Made by a program: the position numbers and the translations under genes | The notes under the pieces: model-generated | What the model saw: only the letters and a program-made list of their open reading frames with translations | What the model was told of the DNA's origin: nothing | Databases searched by the model: none | In this document: positions 1-7,901 of the stretch, piece by piece | Position numbering within the stretch: the stretch's first letter is position 1 | Layout of the letters: each line of letters opens with the position of its first letter | NCBI RefSeq assembly: GCF_025465275.1 | Contig: NZ_JAODNK010000034.1 | Location: 49,067 to 113,066, forward strand | Source: Nocardia sp. | Lineage (GTDB): Bacteria > Actinomycetota > Actinomycetes > Mycobacteriales > Mycobacteriaceae | Length of the DNA stretch: 64,000 nt | Direction of reading: 5' to 3'

Positions 1-300
1 ACCGGCCTGTATGTGCTGCTGCGCCGCGAATGGCCGTCGCCGGTGGTTCATCTGAATTATGCGATCGCCGTAGGCCTTTCGGGTCGGCCGGAGCGCGCGC
101 TCTGCCTGCTGGACGACTTGTCCGGCGAGCCGGCGATAGCCACCTACGGGTATTTCGAGGCCGCCCGCGCCGCGTTCCTGGCCGAGCTCGGCCGCACGGC
201 GGAGGCGAGATCCGCCTATGAAGCAGCCCTGCTGCTCACCGAAAACGCCGTCGAGCGCGCGTATCTGGTGGATCGCCTGGAGGCACTGCCTTCGCTGTAA
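1..300 (+). CDS. ECF RNA polymerase sigma factor, C-terminal part (partial)
   Basis: The reading frame is already open at base 1 and ends at a TAA at 298-300, so only the last 99 residues are visible. They match the C-terminal tail of the ECF42-type sigma factors (DUF6596/TPR-like region): the segment around PVVHLNYAIAVG, a helical pair with small residues, and the ending in which ALLLTENAVERAYLVDRLEAL resembles the family's typical close. In this family the tail follows the sigma2 and sigma4 domains and is thought to modulate activity. Those domains lie outside the window. The partner DGPF/YCII-type gene that usually accompanies ECF42 would also be upstream. Confidence 0.8.
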   Translation, partial: TGLYVLLRREWPSPVVHLNYAIAVGLSGRPERALCLLDDLSGEPAIATYGYFEAARAAFLAELGRTAEARSAYEAALLLTENAVERAYLVDRLEALPSL

Positions 301-319
301 ATGCATCTGGCGGCTAGAT

Positions 320-344
320 TGCTAGTATGCTAGCATGCTAGCAT
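320..344. promoter_or_regulatory. Tandem octamer operator upstream of the RHH gene
   Basis: Three direct copies of the octamer TGCTAGYA lie back to back (320-327, 328-335, 336-343). Because TGCTAGCA is itself palindromic, 327-344 also reads as an 18-nt perfect palindrome. It ends seven bases before the GTG of the ribbon-helix-helix gene. Ribbon-helix-helix dimers characteristically bind arrays of short 7-8-bp repeats cooperatively, so this is most simply the autoregulatory operator of the 351-527 gene. No convincing -10/-35 pair was identified beside it. Confidence 0.6.
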
Positions 345-350
345 CGTCTT

Positions 351-527
351 GTGGGCGACGAGGATGTCAAGCAATTCAATGTGTACCTGCCGATCAGTCT
401 GATCAAGCAGGTGAAACTCCATGCCATCGAAGAGAGCCTGTCTTTGTCGGCCCTGGTGGCCGACGCGCTCCGGGCGTACCTCGAAAGCCCACAGCAGCAG
501 CAGAATTCAGCGAAGAATGAGGACTGA
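351..527 (+). CDS. Small ribbon-helix-helix (CopG/Arc-type) regulator
   Basis: A 58-residue protein starting at GTG 351; an in-frame TAG at 339-341 rules out a longer form. It begins with a beta strand (VKQFNVYLP) followed by helix 1 ([13 protein letters not shown]) and helix 2 ([15 protein letters not shown]), the layout of a ribbon-helix-helix DNA-binding domain, with a short Gln/Asn-rich tail. It starts right after the octamer array at 320-344 and its stop overlaps the next gene, so it probably autoregulates a three-gene operon with the VOC and methyltransferase genes. It could be read as an antitoxin, but the partner is a VOC protein and no toxin gene is visible. Confidence 0.75.
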   Translation: MGDEDVKQFNVYLPISLIKQVKLHAIEESLSLSALVADALRAYLESPQQQQNSAKNED

Positions 528-873
528 CGTGACTATCGAAGGCATTGACGGCATATTCCTGGAGACCCACAACTGGGGTCAGACAGCGAAGTACTACCAG
601 GCGCTCGGATTCGAACTCGATTTCGCCACCGATCACGGCTCCGGACTGCTGCGGCACCGCACTGGACCGTACGTGTTCCTCGTCGAGGTTCCCGCCGACC
701 AGGAGGCACGGACGCAGTTCGTGCTGAAGGTGACCGATGAGCAGGCGTTCCAGCCTGATTCGGTGCTCGAGGTGCTGAACGAATTCGAGGACACCCACTA
801 CGGCACCCGGGAAATGCTCGTGCGTGATCCAGATGGCCGGCTCTGGAACCTGCAGGCACCGGGCAAGGACTGA
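517..873 (+). CDS. VOC (glyoxalase/bleomycin-resistance) family protein
   Basis: 118 residues with the vicinal-oxygen-chelate pattern: an opening strand ([11 protein letters not shown]), a helix ([11 protein letters not shown]), and the closing strand [13 protein letters not shown], where the family usually has DPDGN-x-h-E. The usual metal-ligand positions are only partly conserved, so the function may be ligand binding rather than catalysis. ATG 517 overlaps the upstream RHH stop by 11 bases; GTG 529, six bases after a GAGG, is an equally plausible start. It is followed after three bases by the methyltransferase start, so the three genes look co-transcribed. Confidence 0.8.
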   Translation: MRTDVTIEGIDGIFLETHNWGQTAKYYQALGFELDFATDHGSGLLRHRTGPYVFLVEVPADQEARTQFVLKVTDEQAFQPDSVLEVLNEFEDTHYGTREMLVRDPDGRLWNLQAPGKD

Positions 874-876
874 AAC

Positions 877-1725
877 ATGCTGCACACCATTGCCCCTGAG
901 GACACCGCTCTGCGGGTCGCGCTGTGGCGGGCACTGCATCTGCAGGTCGATGCGCAACCGCATGTGCTCGAGGACGACATCGGACTGAAGCTGGCTGCGC
1001 CCGAGGAGAATTGGCGCGAACGCCCGGATATGGACCCGGGCATCATGGCCCGTATTCGCGCCACCATCGTGGCACGGGCCCGGCTGATCGAAGACCTGGT
1101 CGAGGAGCAGGTCGCGCTCGGCGTGGACCAGTACGTGATTCTGGGCGCGGGCCTGGACACCTTCGCCCAGCGACGACCCGATATCGTTTCCTGCATAAGG
1201 CTTTTCGAAGTCGACCAGACCGGGCCGCAGAAATGGAAACGCCATCGGCTGATCGACCTCGGTTACGGTCTGCCCGAACACCTCACGCTGGTGCCCGTCG
1301 ACTTCGAGGCCGAATCGTGGTGGGAAAGGCTGGCGGACGAGGGATTCGACGCCGATCGGCCCGCCGTGGTGGCCTCCACCGGCGTCACCATGTACCTCAC
1401 CGCCGAGGCGAATGCGGATACCTTCCGGCAGGCCGCCCAACTCGCACCCGGCTCCACCTTCGCGACCACCTTCACACTCCCCCTCGAACTGGTGGAACCG
1501 GAAGAACAGCCCGGCCGCAGCAATACCGAACGCCTCGCCCGGGCCGCCGGCAATCCGTTCATCAGCTTCTACTCCCCCGATGAGATCATCGCGCTCGCAA
1601 AGGAATCCGGGTTCTCCGGAGCGCGGCACGTGTCCGCGATCGATCTCGCCGACCGCTATTTCTCCGGTCGCGCCGACAACCTCCGCCCGTCCAGCTCGGA
1701 ACAGATCCTCATCGCCACCACGTAG
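877..1725 (+). CDS. Class I SAM-dependent methyltransferase, LCM/PPM family
   Basis: 282 residues. The segment QYVILGAGLDTFAQR is the hallmark SAM-binding motif of the leucine-carboxyl-methyltransferase-like family, which is greatly expanded in Nocardia and Mycobacterium. FEVDQTGPQKWKR supplies the acidic end of strand 2, and STGVTMYLTAEA is the typical strand-4 region (family form EGVxMYL). It is O-methyltransferase-like, but the substrate is unknown. It is the third gene of the RHH-VOC-methyltransferase run, separated from the VOC stop by only three bases. The pairing hints at modification or binding of a small hydrophobic metabolite; that is inference. Confidence 0.85.
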   Translation: MLHTIAPEDTALRVALWRALHLQVDAQPHVLEDDIGLKLAAPEENWRERPDMDPGIMARIRATIVARARLIEDLVEEQVALGVDQYVILGAGLDTFAQRRPDIVSCIRLFEVDQTGPQKWKRHRLIDLGYGLPEHLTLVPVDFEAESWWERLADEGFDADRPAVVASTGVTMYLTAEANADTFRQAAQLAPGSTFATTFTLPLELVEPEEQPGRSNTERLARAAGNPFISFYSPDEIIALAKESGFSGARHVSAIDLADRYFSGRADNLRPSSSEQILIATT

Positions 1726-1821
1726 TTCGACGAGTGATCAGCACTTGAGCGCGAATTCCTGGCTAAAGTCTCGTCGGGACGGCAGCATCGGGGTCGACAC
1801 CCGATACCCGAAGCGAGGGCA

Positions 1822-3633
1822 ATGACCGACTACGGCCACCTCCCGACACAGCCGATCCCGCGACTGTCCGGGCCACCCCTATTGCTCCGAGAGCCCAACG
1901 GGGCGGACGACGCAGCTGGTCAGTACTCCGTCTACGGCCGAGCCCGCAGGCCGGCAGGCACGGGACCGGGCAGTACTCGGCGGGACGGGTCCGGTTCGGA
2001 CGGTAACCGGTCCGGCCTGGAAAACCGGGCTGGTTCGCGCGGTGGCCCGTCAGGTGTGGGAGGCGGGTTCGCTCGTGCGGGAGGTCATGTCGCGCTTGCC
2101 GGATTGGTGAGTCGGGTGACGGGGTTCGCGCGGACGCTGGTATTGGCCGCGCTGCTCGGAACCGCCGCGGTCGGTGATGCCTACAACGGGGCGAACCAGT
2201 TGCCGAATATGGTGTACGAACTGCTGCTGGGCAGTGTTTTCGCGAGCGCGGTGGTGCCACTGCTCATGCGGGCACGGCGCCACGGCCGCAAGCATTCTCG
2301 TGAATTCACGCAGCGCCTGCTGGTGGCGGCGGTGCTCGGATTGGCCGCGATCACGGTGATCACGGTGCTTTGTGCACCGCTCATCGTCCGGGTCTTCGTG
2401 ACCGATTCCGCGCAGCGGCACCTGGCCACGCTGTTCGCGTATCTGCTGCTGCCGGAGATCTTCTTCTACGGAGTGGCGGTCTTGCTGACCGCCGTTCTCA
2501 ATGTTCGCGACAACTTTGCCGCGGCGGCGTGGGCTCCGGTCGTCAACAATGTGATCGTTCTGCTGACATGCGGCGTCTTCGTACTGGTTCCCGGGCCGGT
2601 CACGCTGACCCCGACAGCTATGACCAACGCACAGATTCTGACTATCGGGCTCGGTACCACCGCAGGCCTTGCCGGACAGGCGGCCTGGGTGATATTCGCG
2701 TTGCGCCGCAATGGATTTCACTGGAACTGGCGGGCTCGCCCACTCCCCTACACCTGGCGTCCGGTGCGCGCCGGACTCCCGGTGCTCGGCTGGATTCTGG
2801 TGTACGCCGCGATCAGCCAGGTCGGTGTCGCCGTCACCATGCGCGTCGCATTCGACCACGCCGGGATGTCCATCTCCTCGTATGCGGATCTGCTGTTCCA
2901 GGTCCCCTACGGGATTCTCGCGGCCTCCCTGCTGACACTGCTCATGCCACGGATCTCCCGTTCCGCCGCCATCGGCGATCTGCGCGGTGTGATCGCCGAT
3001 CTCGGTCGCGGAGCGCGTTATCTGACAGTGGCTTTGATCCCGATCACGGTGGCCATGGCGCTGCTCGGCCCGATGCTGGCCGCCATGGTGTTCGGCGGGC
3101 GCGTCGATCCGGCGGCGGCCCGATTGATCGGAATCGCCGTCGCGTGCTCGGCATTCGGGCTGGCGCCGTTCGCGCTGGTCATGCTCCAGCTGCGAGTCTT
3201 CTACGCCTACAACGACACTCGGACTCCGACACTGATCAATGTCGCCATGGTGATCACGAAGGTGACCGTCATCGCGGGCGCGGCGACGGTCTTTCCCGAC
3301 CGTATTGTCATCGTGCTGCTGAGCGTCTCCAGCTCACTCGCGTATGTCGTCGGCGCAACACTCGGGCACGTGCTCCTGCGCAAGCGCTGCGGACTTCTCG
3401 GATTCACCGCTGTCGGCGACACATTCATCCGGGTCGTCTGGGCGACCGCCATCGCGGGCGCGTCGTGCGCCGCGGGCATGGTGGTCGCGCGGCACACCGC
3501 TGCCGATCTGGGCCTCGCGCACGTAATCACGCTGATAGCCGGTGCCTCGGTTGGCGTCGGGGCATTCCTGCTCGCAGCCAAGATGATCGGCATACCCGAA
3601 GTTCGTCATGCCCGAGCTCTGCTGACTGCCTGA
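1822..3633 (+). CDS. murJ: MurJ/MviN-type lipid flippase
   Basis: 603 residues. The first roughly 80 are Pro/Gly/Arg-rich and probably disordered in the cytosol; the rest is a polytopic membrane protein of the MOP superfamily. The motif GLVSRVTGFARTLVLAALLG marks the start of the MurJ core, and ANQLPNMVYELLLGSVFASAVVPLL is the typical second segment. MurJ flips the peptidoglycan precursor lipid II across the plasma membrane. In Nocardia and Mycobacterium the essential MurJ homologue usually lies near the replication origin and often carries a kinase-like C-terminal extension; this one has none and sits in an accessory region, so it may be a paralogue. ATG 1822 follows GCGAGGG. Confidence 0.85.
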   Translation: MTDYGHLPTQPIPRLSGPPLLLREPNGADDAAGQYSVYGRARRPAGTGPGSTRRDGSGSDGNRSGLENRAGSRGGPSGVGGGFARAGGHVALAGLVSRVTGFARTLVLAALLGTAAVGDAYNGANQLPNMVYELLLGSVFASAVVPLLMRARRHGRKHSREFTQRLLVAAVLGLAAITVITVLCAPLIVRVFVTDSAQRHLATLFAYLLLPEIFFYGVAVLLTAVLNVRDNFAAAAWAPVVNNVIVLLTCGVFVLVPGPVTLTPTAMTNAQILTIGLGTTAGLAGQAAWVIFALRRNGFHWNWRARPLPYTWRPVRAGLPVLGWILVYAAISQVGVAVTMRVAFDHAGMSISSYADLLFQVPYGILAASLLTLLMPRISRSAAIGDLRGVIADLGRGARYLTVALIPITVAMALLGPMLAAMVFGGRVDPAAARLIGIAVACSAFGLAPFALVMLQLRVFYAYNDTRTPTLINVAMVITKVTVIAGAATVFPDRIVIVLLSVSSSLAYVVGATLGHVLLRKRCGLLGFTAVGDTFIRVVWATAIAGASCAAGMVVARHTAADLGLAHVITLIAGASVGVGAFLLAAKMIGIPEVRHARALLTA

Positions 3634-3675
3634 CGGCCGCCTGCAACCACGGACTCGCGGGCGTGAACCGGTAGG

Positions 3676-4329
3676 GTGAACGCGGTGACCGCCCCCGAAG
3701 CAGGCCCGGTACGGACTCAGCGAGGACTGGAGCGGCTGATCTACTTCAGCGATGCGGTAGTCGCCATCGCCATCACGCTGATCGCCCTTCCCCTCGTCGA
3801 CAGCGCCCGCGATGTCGCCTCCTCGTCCACCGCGAAATTCTTGTCCGACAACAGCTATGCGCTGACCGCCGCCGGAGTCAGCTTCGTGGTGATCAGCGTG
3901 CTCTGGCGTGACCACCACCGCCTGTTCGAGCGCGCCACCGGCTACACACCGCACCTGTTGCGGATCAATATGGTGTGGCTGCTCTGCATTGTCGGCCTCC
4001 CGGTGGCGACCGTCCTCGACGTCTACTCCCAGCGCAGCGACCGCCTGGCGGTAGGCCTCTACGTGGGCGTCCTCATGGTCGCCATGGCCGTGATTCGGAT
4101 CGAGGAGCTGATCCTCTACCGGGCCGGCATGCTCGCCGACCTCGAACAGATCACCGCTGTAGACCTCGCCGTGCGCTGGATTACGGTAGCGGCCACCGGC
4201 ATCGCGCTGGTCGTCGCGGTGTGCGTACCTCGAATCGGCCTGTGGTCACTACTGATCCTGGTGGTCTCCGGCCAGCTGGAAGCCCTCGTGCAACGCCGAG
4301 AGAAGGCCCCCGCAACCCCGGTCGATTAG
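3676..4329 (+). CDS. TMEM175-type potassium channel family protein (DUF1211)
   Basis: 217 residues with about six hydrophobic helices. The N-terminal motif IYFSDAVVAIAITLIALPL contains the FSD signature of helix 1 in bacterial TMEM175 proteins, which form K+-selective channels in the plasma membrane. SVLWRDHHRLFER matches the conserved loop after helix 3. The GTG at 3676 and another at 3685 are both possible starts. It runs codirectionally 42 bases after murJ and converges with the GH76 gene. The transport role is from the family; nothing local says when it is expressed. Confidence 0.8.
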   Translation: MNAVTAPEAGPVRTQRGLERLIYFSDAVVAIAITLIALPLVDSARDVASSSTAKFLSDNSYALTAAGVSFVVISVLWRDHHRLFERATGYTPHLLRINMVWLLCIVGLPVATVLDVYSQRSDRLAVGLYVGVLMVAMAVIRIEELILYRAGMLADLEQITAVDLAVRWITVAATGIALVVAVCVPRIGLWSLLILVVSGQLEALVQRREKAPATPVD

Positions 4330-4341
4330 CCCGAAAGCGTG

Positions 4342-5814
4342 TCATACGGCGTTGAACGCATCCAATGCTGCTGTCTGAGTGGCGAAATTGGGATGATCGT
4401 CGTCGCGGAGCGGTCCCTGCCAGCGGAAGCCGTACTCATCGGCATTGTCGCGCAATGAGTGTGCCTGGCGGGTAAGGAATTCGGCGGTGGCGACCTTGGA
4501 GTGGCCGGTGTCCACCAGTTCGCGGTAGCCGCGGACGAGGACGCCTTTGTAGGTTTCCGCGTCATGGCAGTCGGGGCCGGGACAGGTTGTGGCACTGGGC
4601 TCGTTCAGGATTCCGTTCTGGATGAACACGGAACCGTCGTGCGTCGCGGCAGCGGCGATCCGGTCTGCGGCGGTGAGCAGATCGCTGTTACCCGCTGCCT
4701 GGTGGAGCGCCACCAATCCGCTGATCAGCATGCCTTGGTCGTAGGTCCATCGCCGGTTCTCGTCGACGAGCACACAGCTGCCGCCGTACTGGTCGAGGTG
4801 ATCATTGATCAGACCGGATGGGTCGAGCAGGGCGCGGCCCGCCTTGGTGGTGAACCAGTCCCAGGTGGTCGCGGCGCGAGCGGCGTAGGACGAGCGATCC
4901 GAGGACTCGATCCGGGTGCTCAGCAAGGCGGTCGCGTTCAGATACAGCGCGTTGGTGATCGCGTTCACCTGGGTCCACGGATGCAGCTCCGGATCGATTC
5001 CCTCACGCGCCCAGGCCAGTCCACCATCACAGAACGACGCCTGCTGGTCACCGAGTCCGTCCACAATCTTTCGGGCGGTGTCGAGGTAGCGCTGCTCGTG
5101 TGTGAGGTCGAAGGCACGGATCCACGCCAGCGCCCACCACAGGGCGTCGTCGTTGTATCCGGTTTGGACGGGGACGCCGGTGCGCGCGATGTCGCCGTGT
5201 CGATACGTTTCGTCGAGATAGGCGAGGTATTGGCGGTCGCCGGTGCGACTCATATAGTCGATCACCGTGGTCAGCGCCTTGGCGCTCTGCCAGGTGCTGG
5301 CGTCGTGCTCCCACAGTCCGGTCCTGTGGTCGTAGCGATCCAGTAATCGCTCGACGGCCCGCATGCGCTGATCGGGCGGCGGGTCGGTGGATGCCGTCCA
5401 CCGCGTGCACCGGATCTCGGGGCGATCACCGGCTTTCCCGCAGGCTCGCAGCAGACCTCCGGCGTATCGGTAGAACGGGCCACGCTGCGCCGTGCTTGCC
5501 GCGGAAATGCTTGCCATGCCGAAACTTCCGTCGCGAACGTGACGGCCGTCGACGCTGTGATCGAGCCATGCCGAATCGCCGGGCTGCCCGTTCTCGATAT
5601 TCGCGGCGGCCCCGCCATCGGCTCGGACCAGCGTGATCGTCCGCGTCCACACTCGGACCTGCGGGTTCACCTCCCGAATACCACTGGGGGTCTGGGGCAG
5701 CGCCTGCATACTCGCATCGCGTGCGGATTCCCGTTGCCACACAAGGTAAGCCGCCAGCGCAATTCCGATGACTCCGAGGACGGCGGCCCACCGAATCCTC
5801 GTGCGTCCGCTCAC
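4342..5814 (-). CDS. Membrane-anchored GH76 alpha-1,6-mannanase-like hydrolase
   Basis: 490 residues. A transmembrane anchor spans roughly residues 9-27, placing the enzyme outside the membrane. The catalytic domain carries the GH76 hallmark QTGYNDDALWWALAW with paired aspartates at 222-223, in an (alpha/alpha)6 pattern, followed by QASFCDGGLAW and RRWTYDQGMLISGL. GH76 enzymes cleave alpha-1,6-mannan; in mycolic actinomycetes the likely substrate is the mannan backbone of lipomannan or lipoarabinomannan. Its GTG start overlaps the stop of the upstream MarR gene (GTGA), so the two are translationally coupled. Length is normal for the family. Confidence 0.85.
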   Translation of the reverse strand: MSGRTRIRWAAVLGVIGIALAAYLVWQRESARDASMQALPQTPSGIREVNPQVRVWTRTITLVRADGGAAANIENGQPGDSAWLDHSVDGRHVRDGSFGMASISAASTAQRGPFYRYAGGLLRACGKAGDRPEIRCTRWTASTDPPPDQRMRAVERLLDRYDHRTGLWEHDASTWQSAKALTTVIDYMSRTGDRQYLAYLDETYRHGDIARTGVPVQTGYNDDALWWALAWIRAFDLTHEQRYLDTARKIVDGLGDQQASFCDGGLAWAREGIDPELHPWTQVNAITNALYLNATALLSTRIESSDRSSYAARAATTWDWFTTKAGRALLDPSGLINDHLDQYGGSCVLVDENRRWTYDQGMLISGLVALHQAAGNSDLLTAADRIAAAATHDGSVFIQNGILNEPSATTCPGPDCHDAETYKGVLVRGYRELVDTGHSKVATAEFLTRQAHSLRDNADEYGFRWQGPLRDDDHPNFATQTAALDAFNAV

Positions 5815-6263
5815 GCCCGAAACAATCCGTCGCTGACGAAGCGGCGGAGATGGCTTGCGAAGGCGGTCGCTTCATCGGCCGGCCACGAGGCGAGGCTGAC
5901 CGTGATGTGGTCGGCCAGACGTTCGCGCAGCGTTTCCACGGTTCGTTCGCCTTCGCCGGTGAGGGCGAGCAGGGTGGCGCGGCGGTCGGAGGGGTCGGGT
6001 TCACGCCGGACGAGTCCGGCCGCCTCCAGCCGGGTTGCGCGGCGGGTGACACCGGAACGGTCGAGTCCCACATCGGGGGCCAGGTCGGCCGCGCTGCACG
6101 GACCGGTCCTGGCCAGCCCGCTGAGGATCGGATAGGTCAGCTCGTCGACCGCTTCCCCCATGCCCTCGGTCAGGGTTCGGTGCAGCTCGATGCGGGTGCT
6201 GCGTTTGAGCAGCACGCCGAGGGCATCGGCTATCTCGCGTCCCGCGTGATTCTCCACATCCAC
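5811..6263 (-). CDS. MarR-family transcriptional regulator
   Basis: 150 residues from a GTG at 6263 (a second GTG is at 6257). The winged helix-turn-helix is clear: SAADLAPDVGLDRSGVTRRATRLEAAGLVRREPDPSDRRATLLALT, with the DxRxxxxxLT wing. The start lies only a few bases from the first of two near-identical palindromes at 6270-6286 and 6311-6327, which are the obvious operators for it and for the divergent SnoaL-like gene. The stop overlaps the GH76 start, so the regulator heads an operon that includes the mannanase. A longer ORF upstream would run through the palindrome and is not supported. Confidence 0.85.
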   Translation of the reverse strand: MDVENHAGREIADALGVLLKRSTRIELHRTLTEGMGEAVDELTYPILSGLARTGPCSAADLAPDVGLDRSGVTRRATRLEAAGLVRREPDPSDRRATLLALTGEGERTVETLRERLADHITVSLASWPADEATAFASHLRRFVSDGLFRA

Positions 6264-6269
6264 AGCATA

Positions 6270-6327
6270 GCGTGCGTAACGCACGCGTTTGTGGTTACAT
6301 GGAATTCGAAGCGTGCGCAGCGCACGC
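6270..6327. promoter_or_regulatory. Twin palindromic operators between marR and the SnoaL-like gene
   Basis: Two 17-nt inverted repeats share the form GCGTGCG-n3-CGCACGC: 6270-6286 has TAA in the middle and 6311-6327 has CAG, both with 8-bp arms and a one-base centre. Their centres are 41 bp apart, close to four helical turns. They fill the intergenic space between divergent genes, which fits a MarR dimer binding twice and repressing both sides. Confidence 0.7.
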
Positions 6328-6349
6328 ATTATCCAGACAGGACCCCGCC

Positions 6350-6742
6350 ATGAACCGCACGAATGTCGCCGCCGCACTCACCGACCTCATCTTCAACCCC
6401 ACACTCGACCTGTGGGAAGCCGCCGACCGGCACTTCGCCCCCGACTACCGCCAGCGCACCGACGGGCACTGGGACGACCGTGACGAGTTCCTCGCGCACA
6501 TTGCCCACCTGCGCACGGTGGTGGCCGACGGCTATGTGGAGGTGCACGACGAGCTGTACGACGGCAGCCGCTACGCCGACCGGCACACCGTGCACGTCAC
6601 GAAGAAGGACGGAACCGCCGTGCGCACCGAGGTCTACCTGTTCGCCGACTTCGCTCCCGACGGGCGGTTCCGGCGCATCGAGGAGGTGACCCTCATGATC
6701 GAAGGCGCCGACGCGGACCGGAACCTGGGTAGCGCTCGCTGA
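6350..6742 (+). CDS. SnoaL-like/NTF2-fold protein
   Basis: 130 residues of the cone-shaped NTF2/SnoaL fold: a first helix (DLWEAADRHFAPDYRQR), the segment GHWDDRDEFLAHIAHLRTVVADG, and the final strands ADFAPDGRFRRIEEVTLMI. Such proteins act as isomerases, cyclases, or ligand binders on small polar or aromatic molecules; the specific ligand here is unknown. It is divergent from the MarR gene across the twin palindromes, and is therefore the most likely regulated target. ATG 6350 is the first methionine after the second operator. Confidence 0.75.
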   Translation: MNRTNVAAALTDLIFNPTLDLWEAADRHFAPDYRQRTDGHWDDRDEFLAHIAHLRTVVADGYVEVHDELYDGSRYADRHTVHVTKKDGTAVRTEVYLFADFAPDGRFRRIEEVTLMIEGADADRNLGSAR

Positions 6743-6754
6743 GGCAGTCGTCCG

Positions 6755-7759
6755 TCAGCTGTTTTCCCGCAGTGACTGCTTGAAGCTGGGCCACGCCTCG
6801 TGGAGCGCGTCCTGCCAGTACGGCCAGGCGTGCTGGCCACCCGGCGTGTAGCTGTAGGTAGCGGGGATGCCCAATTGTTCGGTGCGAGTTTGCAGTTCGT
6901 GCGTGCAGGTACTGACGACAGATTCGAGCATGCCGCCGGCGGCATTGCTCCGTCCGGCCGCGGCCGACCCGGAGTCACCGGCGGTGATGTACAGATTCAC
7001 CCCGCGCAGCTTCTCGAGATTCGCGGGCGTGGAGGGGTCGTTCTGAACCCAGCCCGGGGAGCCGTCGACGCCCCACATATTCCAGGGATTGCCGCCGCCG
7101 GACAAGACGACGGCCTGCGCATACCGGCGGCCCGGGTCAGTGCTGGTCTCGGCGCAGCCGCTGAAGGAACCGACACTGCGGTACAGGCCGGGTGCGTCCT
7201 CGGCCAGTGAGAGCGCCGCACCGGCAGACATGGATACCCCCGCAATGGCATTGCGGCCGTTGGCATCGAGTTCCGTATCGAGCAGCGGGGGCAATTCCTG
7301 GGTGAGGAAGGTCGTCCAGCGATTGCGACCGAGCCTGGGATCATCGGCAACCCAGTCGGTGTAATAGGTGTAGCGGCCATCGAGAATGGTCACCACATTG
7401 ACGTTCTGGTCGGACAGGAAATTGTCGACATCGGTCTTCGTTTCCCACGAGGTTTCGACACCGTTGTCGGCAATGCCGTCCTCAGCGCCATTGAGCAGAT
7501 ACAGCGTCGGCTGCGGCATGCTGGTATCTGCGGCATGCATCACACGCATACCGATCACTCGATTCATGGCCGCCGAATAGACGTACACGGTCGAGTGCCG
7601 CGCGTCGATCGGCACCACATGGTCGATATGTGATCCGTCGTTCGCAGCCTGTGCGAGGGGGTCCGCCGAGGCATGCCCGGTCAGCACGCCTGCCATCGCC
7701 GCGGATACCGACATCGCTGCCGCCCATCGCCAGATTCTGCTTCGACGGTGCACATTCAT
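6755..7759 (-). CDS. Secreted antigen-85-like mycolyltransferase/esterase
   Basis: 334 residues. Residues 1 to about 32 form a Sec signal peptide (basic start, hydrophobic core, cleavage near GHASA-DP). The mature part is an alpha/beta hydrolase of the Ag85/esterase D type: nucleophile elbow GVSMSAGAALSLAE, LLNGAEDG where Ag85 has LLDGLRAQ, and a C-terminal GGQHAWPYW supplying the histidine. Family members transfer mycolates between trehalose monomycolates and arabinogalactan outside the membrane. Sequence alone cannot separate transferase from esterase activity. ATG 7759 has an AGGTGATC stretch upstream. The gene is divergent from the GT39 gene. Confidence 0.85.
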   Translation of the reverse strand: MNVHRRSRIWRWAAAMSVSAAMAGVLTGHASADPLAQAANDGSHIDHVVPIDARHSTVYVYSAAMNRVIGMRVMHAADTSMPQPTLYLLNGAEDGIADNGVETSWETKTDVDNFLSDQNVNVVTILDGRYTYYTDWVADDPRLGRNRWTTFLTQELPPLLDTELDANGRNAIAGVSMSAGAALSLAEDAPGLYRSVGSFSGCAETSTDPGRRYAQAVVLSGGGNPWNMWGVDGSPGWVQNDPSTPANLEKLRGVNLYITAGDSGSAAAGRSNAAGGMLESVVSTCTHELQTRTEQLGIPATYSYTPGGQHAWPYWQDALHEAWPSFKQSLRENS

Positions 7760-7901
7760 CCGATCACCTAACGTTTCGCTGCGGGAACCGCACGTCCAAC
7801 GCGCGATGAATGGAAAGCGTTCCACACTCGGGCAAAGCGATTGCTGAGTGCAATTCACAGGATTCTCCCAGCTCCGGGCCAGCCTCCTCACTGGCTCACG
7901 C

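Noticed and set aside
351..873. Toxin-antitoxin pair made of the RHH protein and its neighbour
   Set aside because: The neighbour is a VOC-fold protein followed by a methyltransferase; no toxin family is present.
403..1629. Long minus-strand open frame opposite the VOC and methyltransferase genes
   Set aside because: It is the antisense of two clear genes and its translation (Gly/Arg/His-rich, no motif) lacks protein character.
7811..7824. TGGAA-n4-TTCCA as an operator between the mycolyltransferase and GT39 genes
   Set aside because: Five-base arms are expected by chance in this much DNA and no regulator is nearby.
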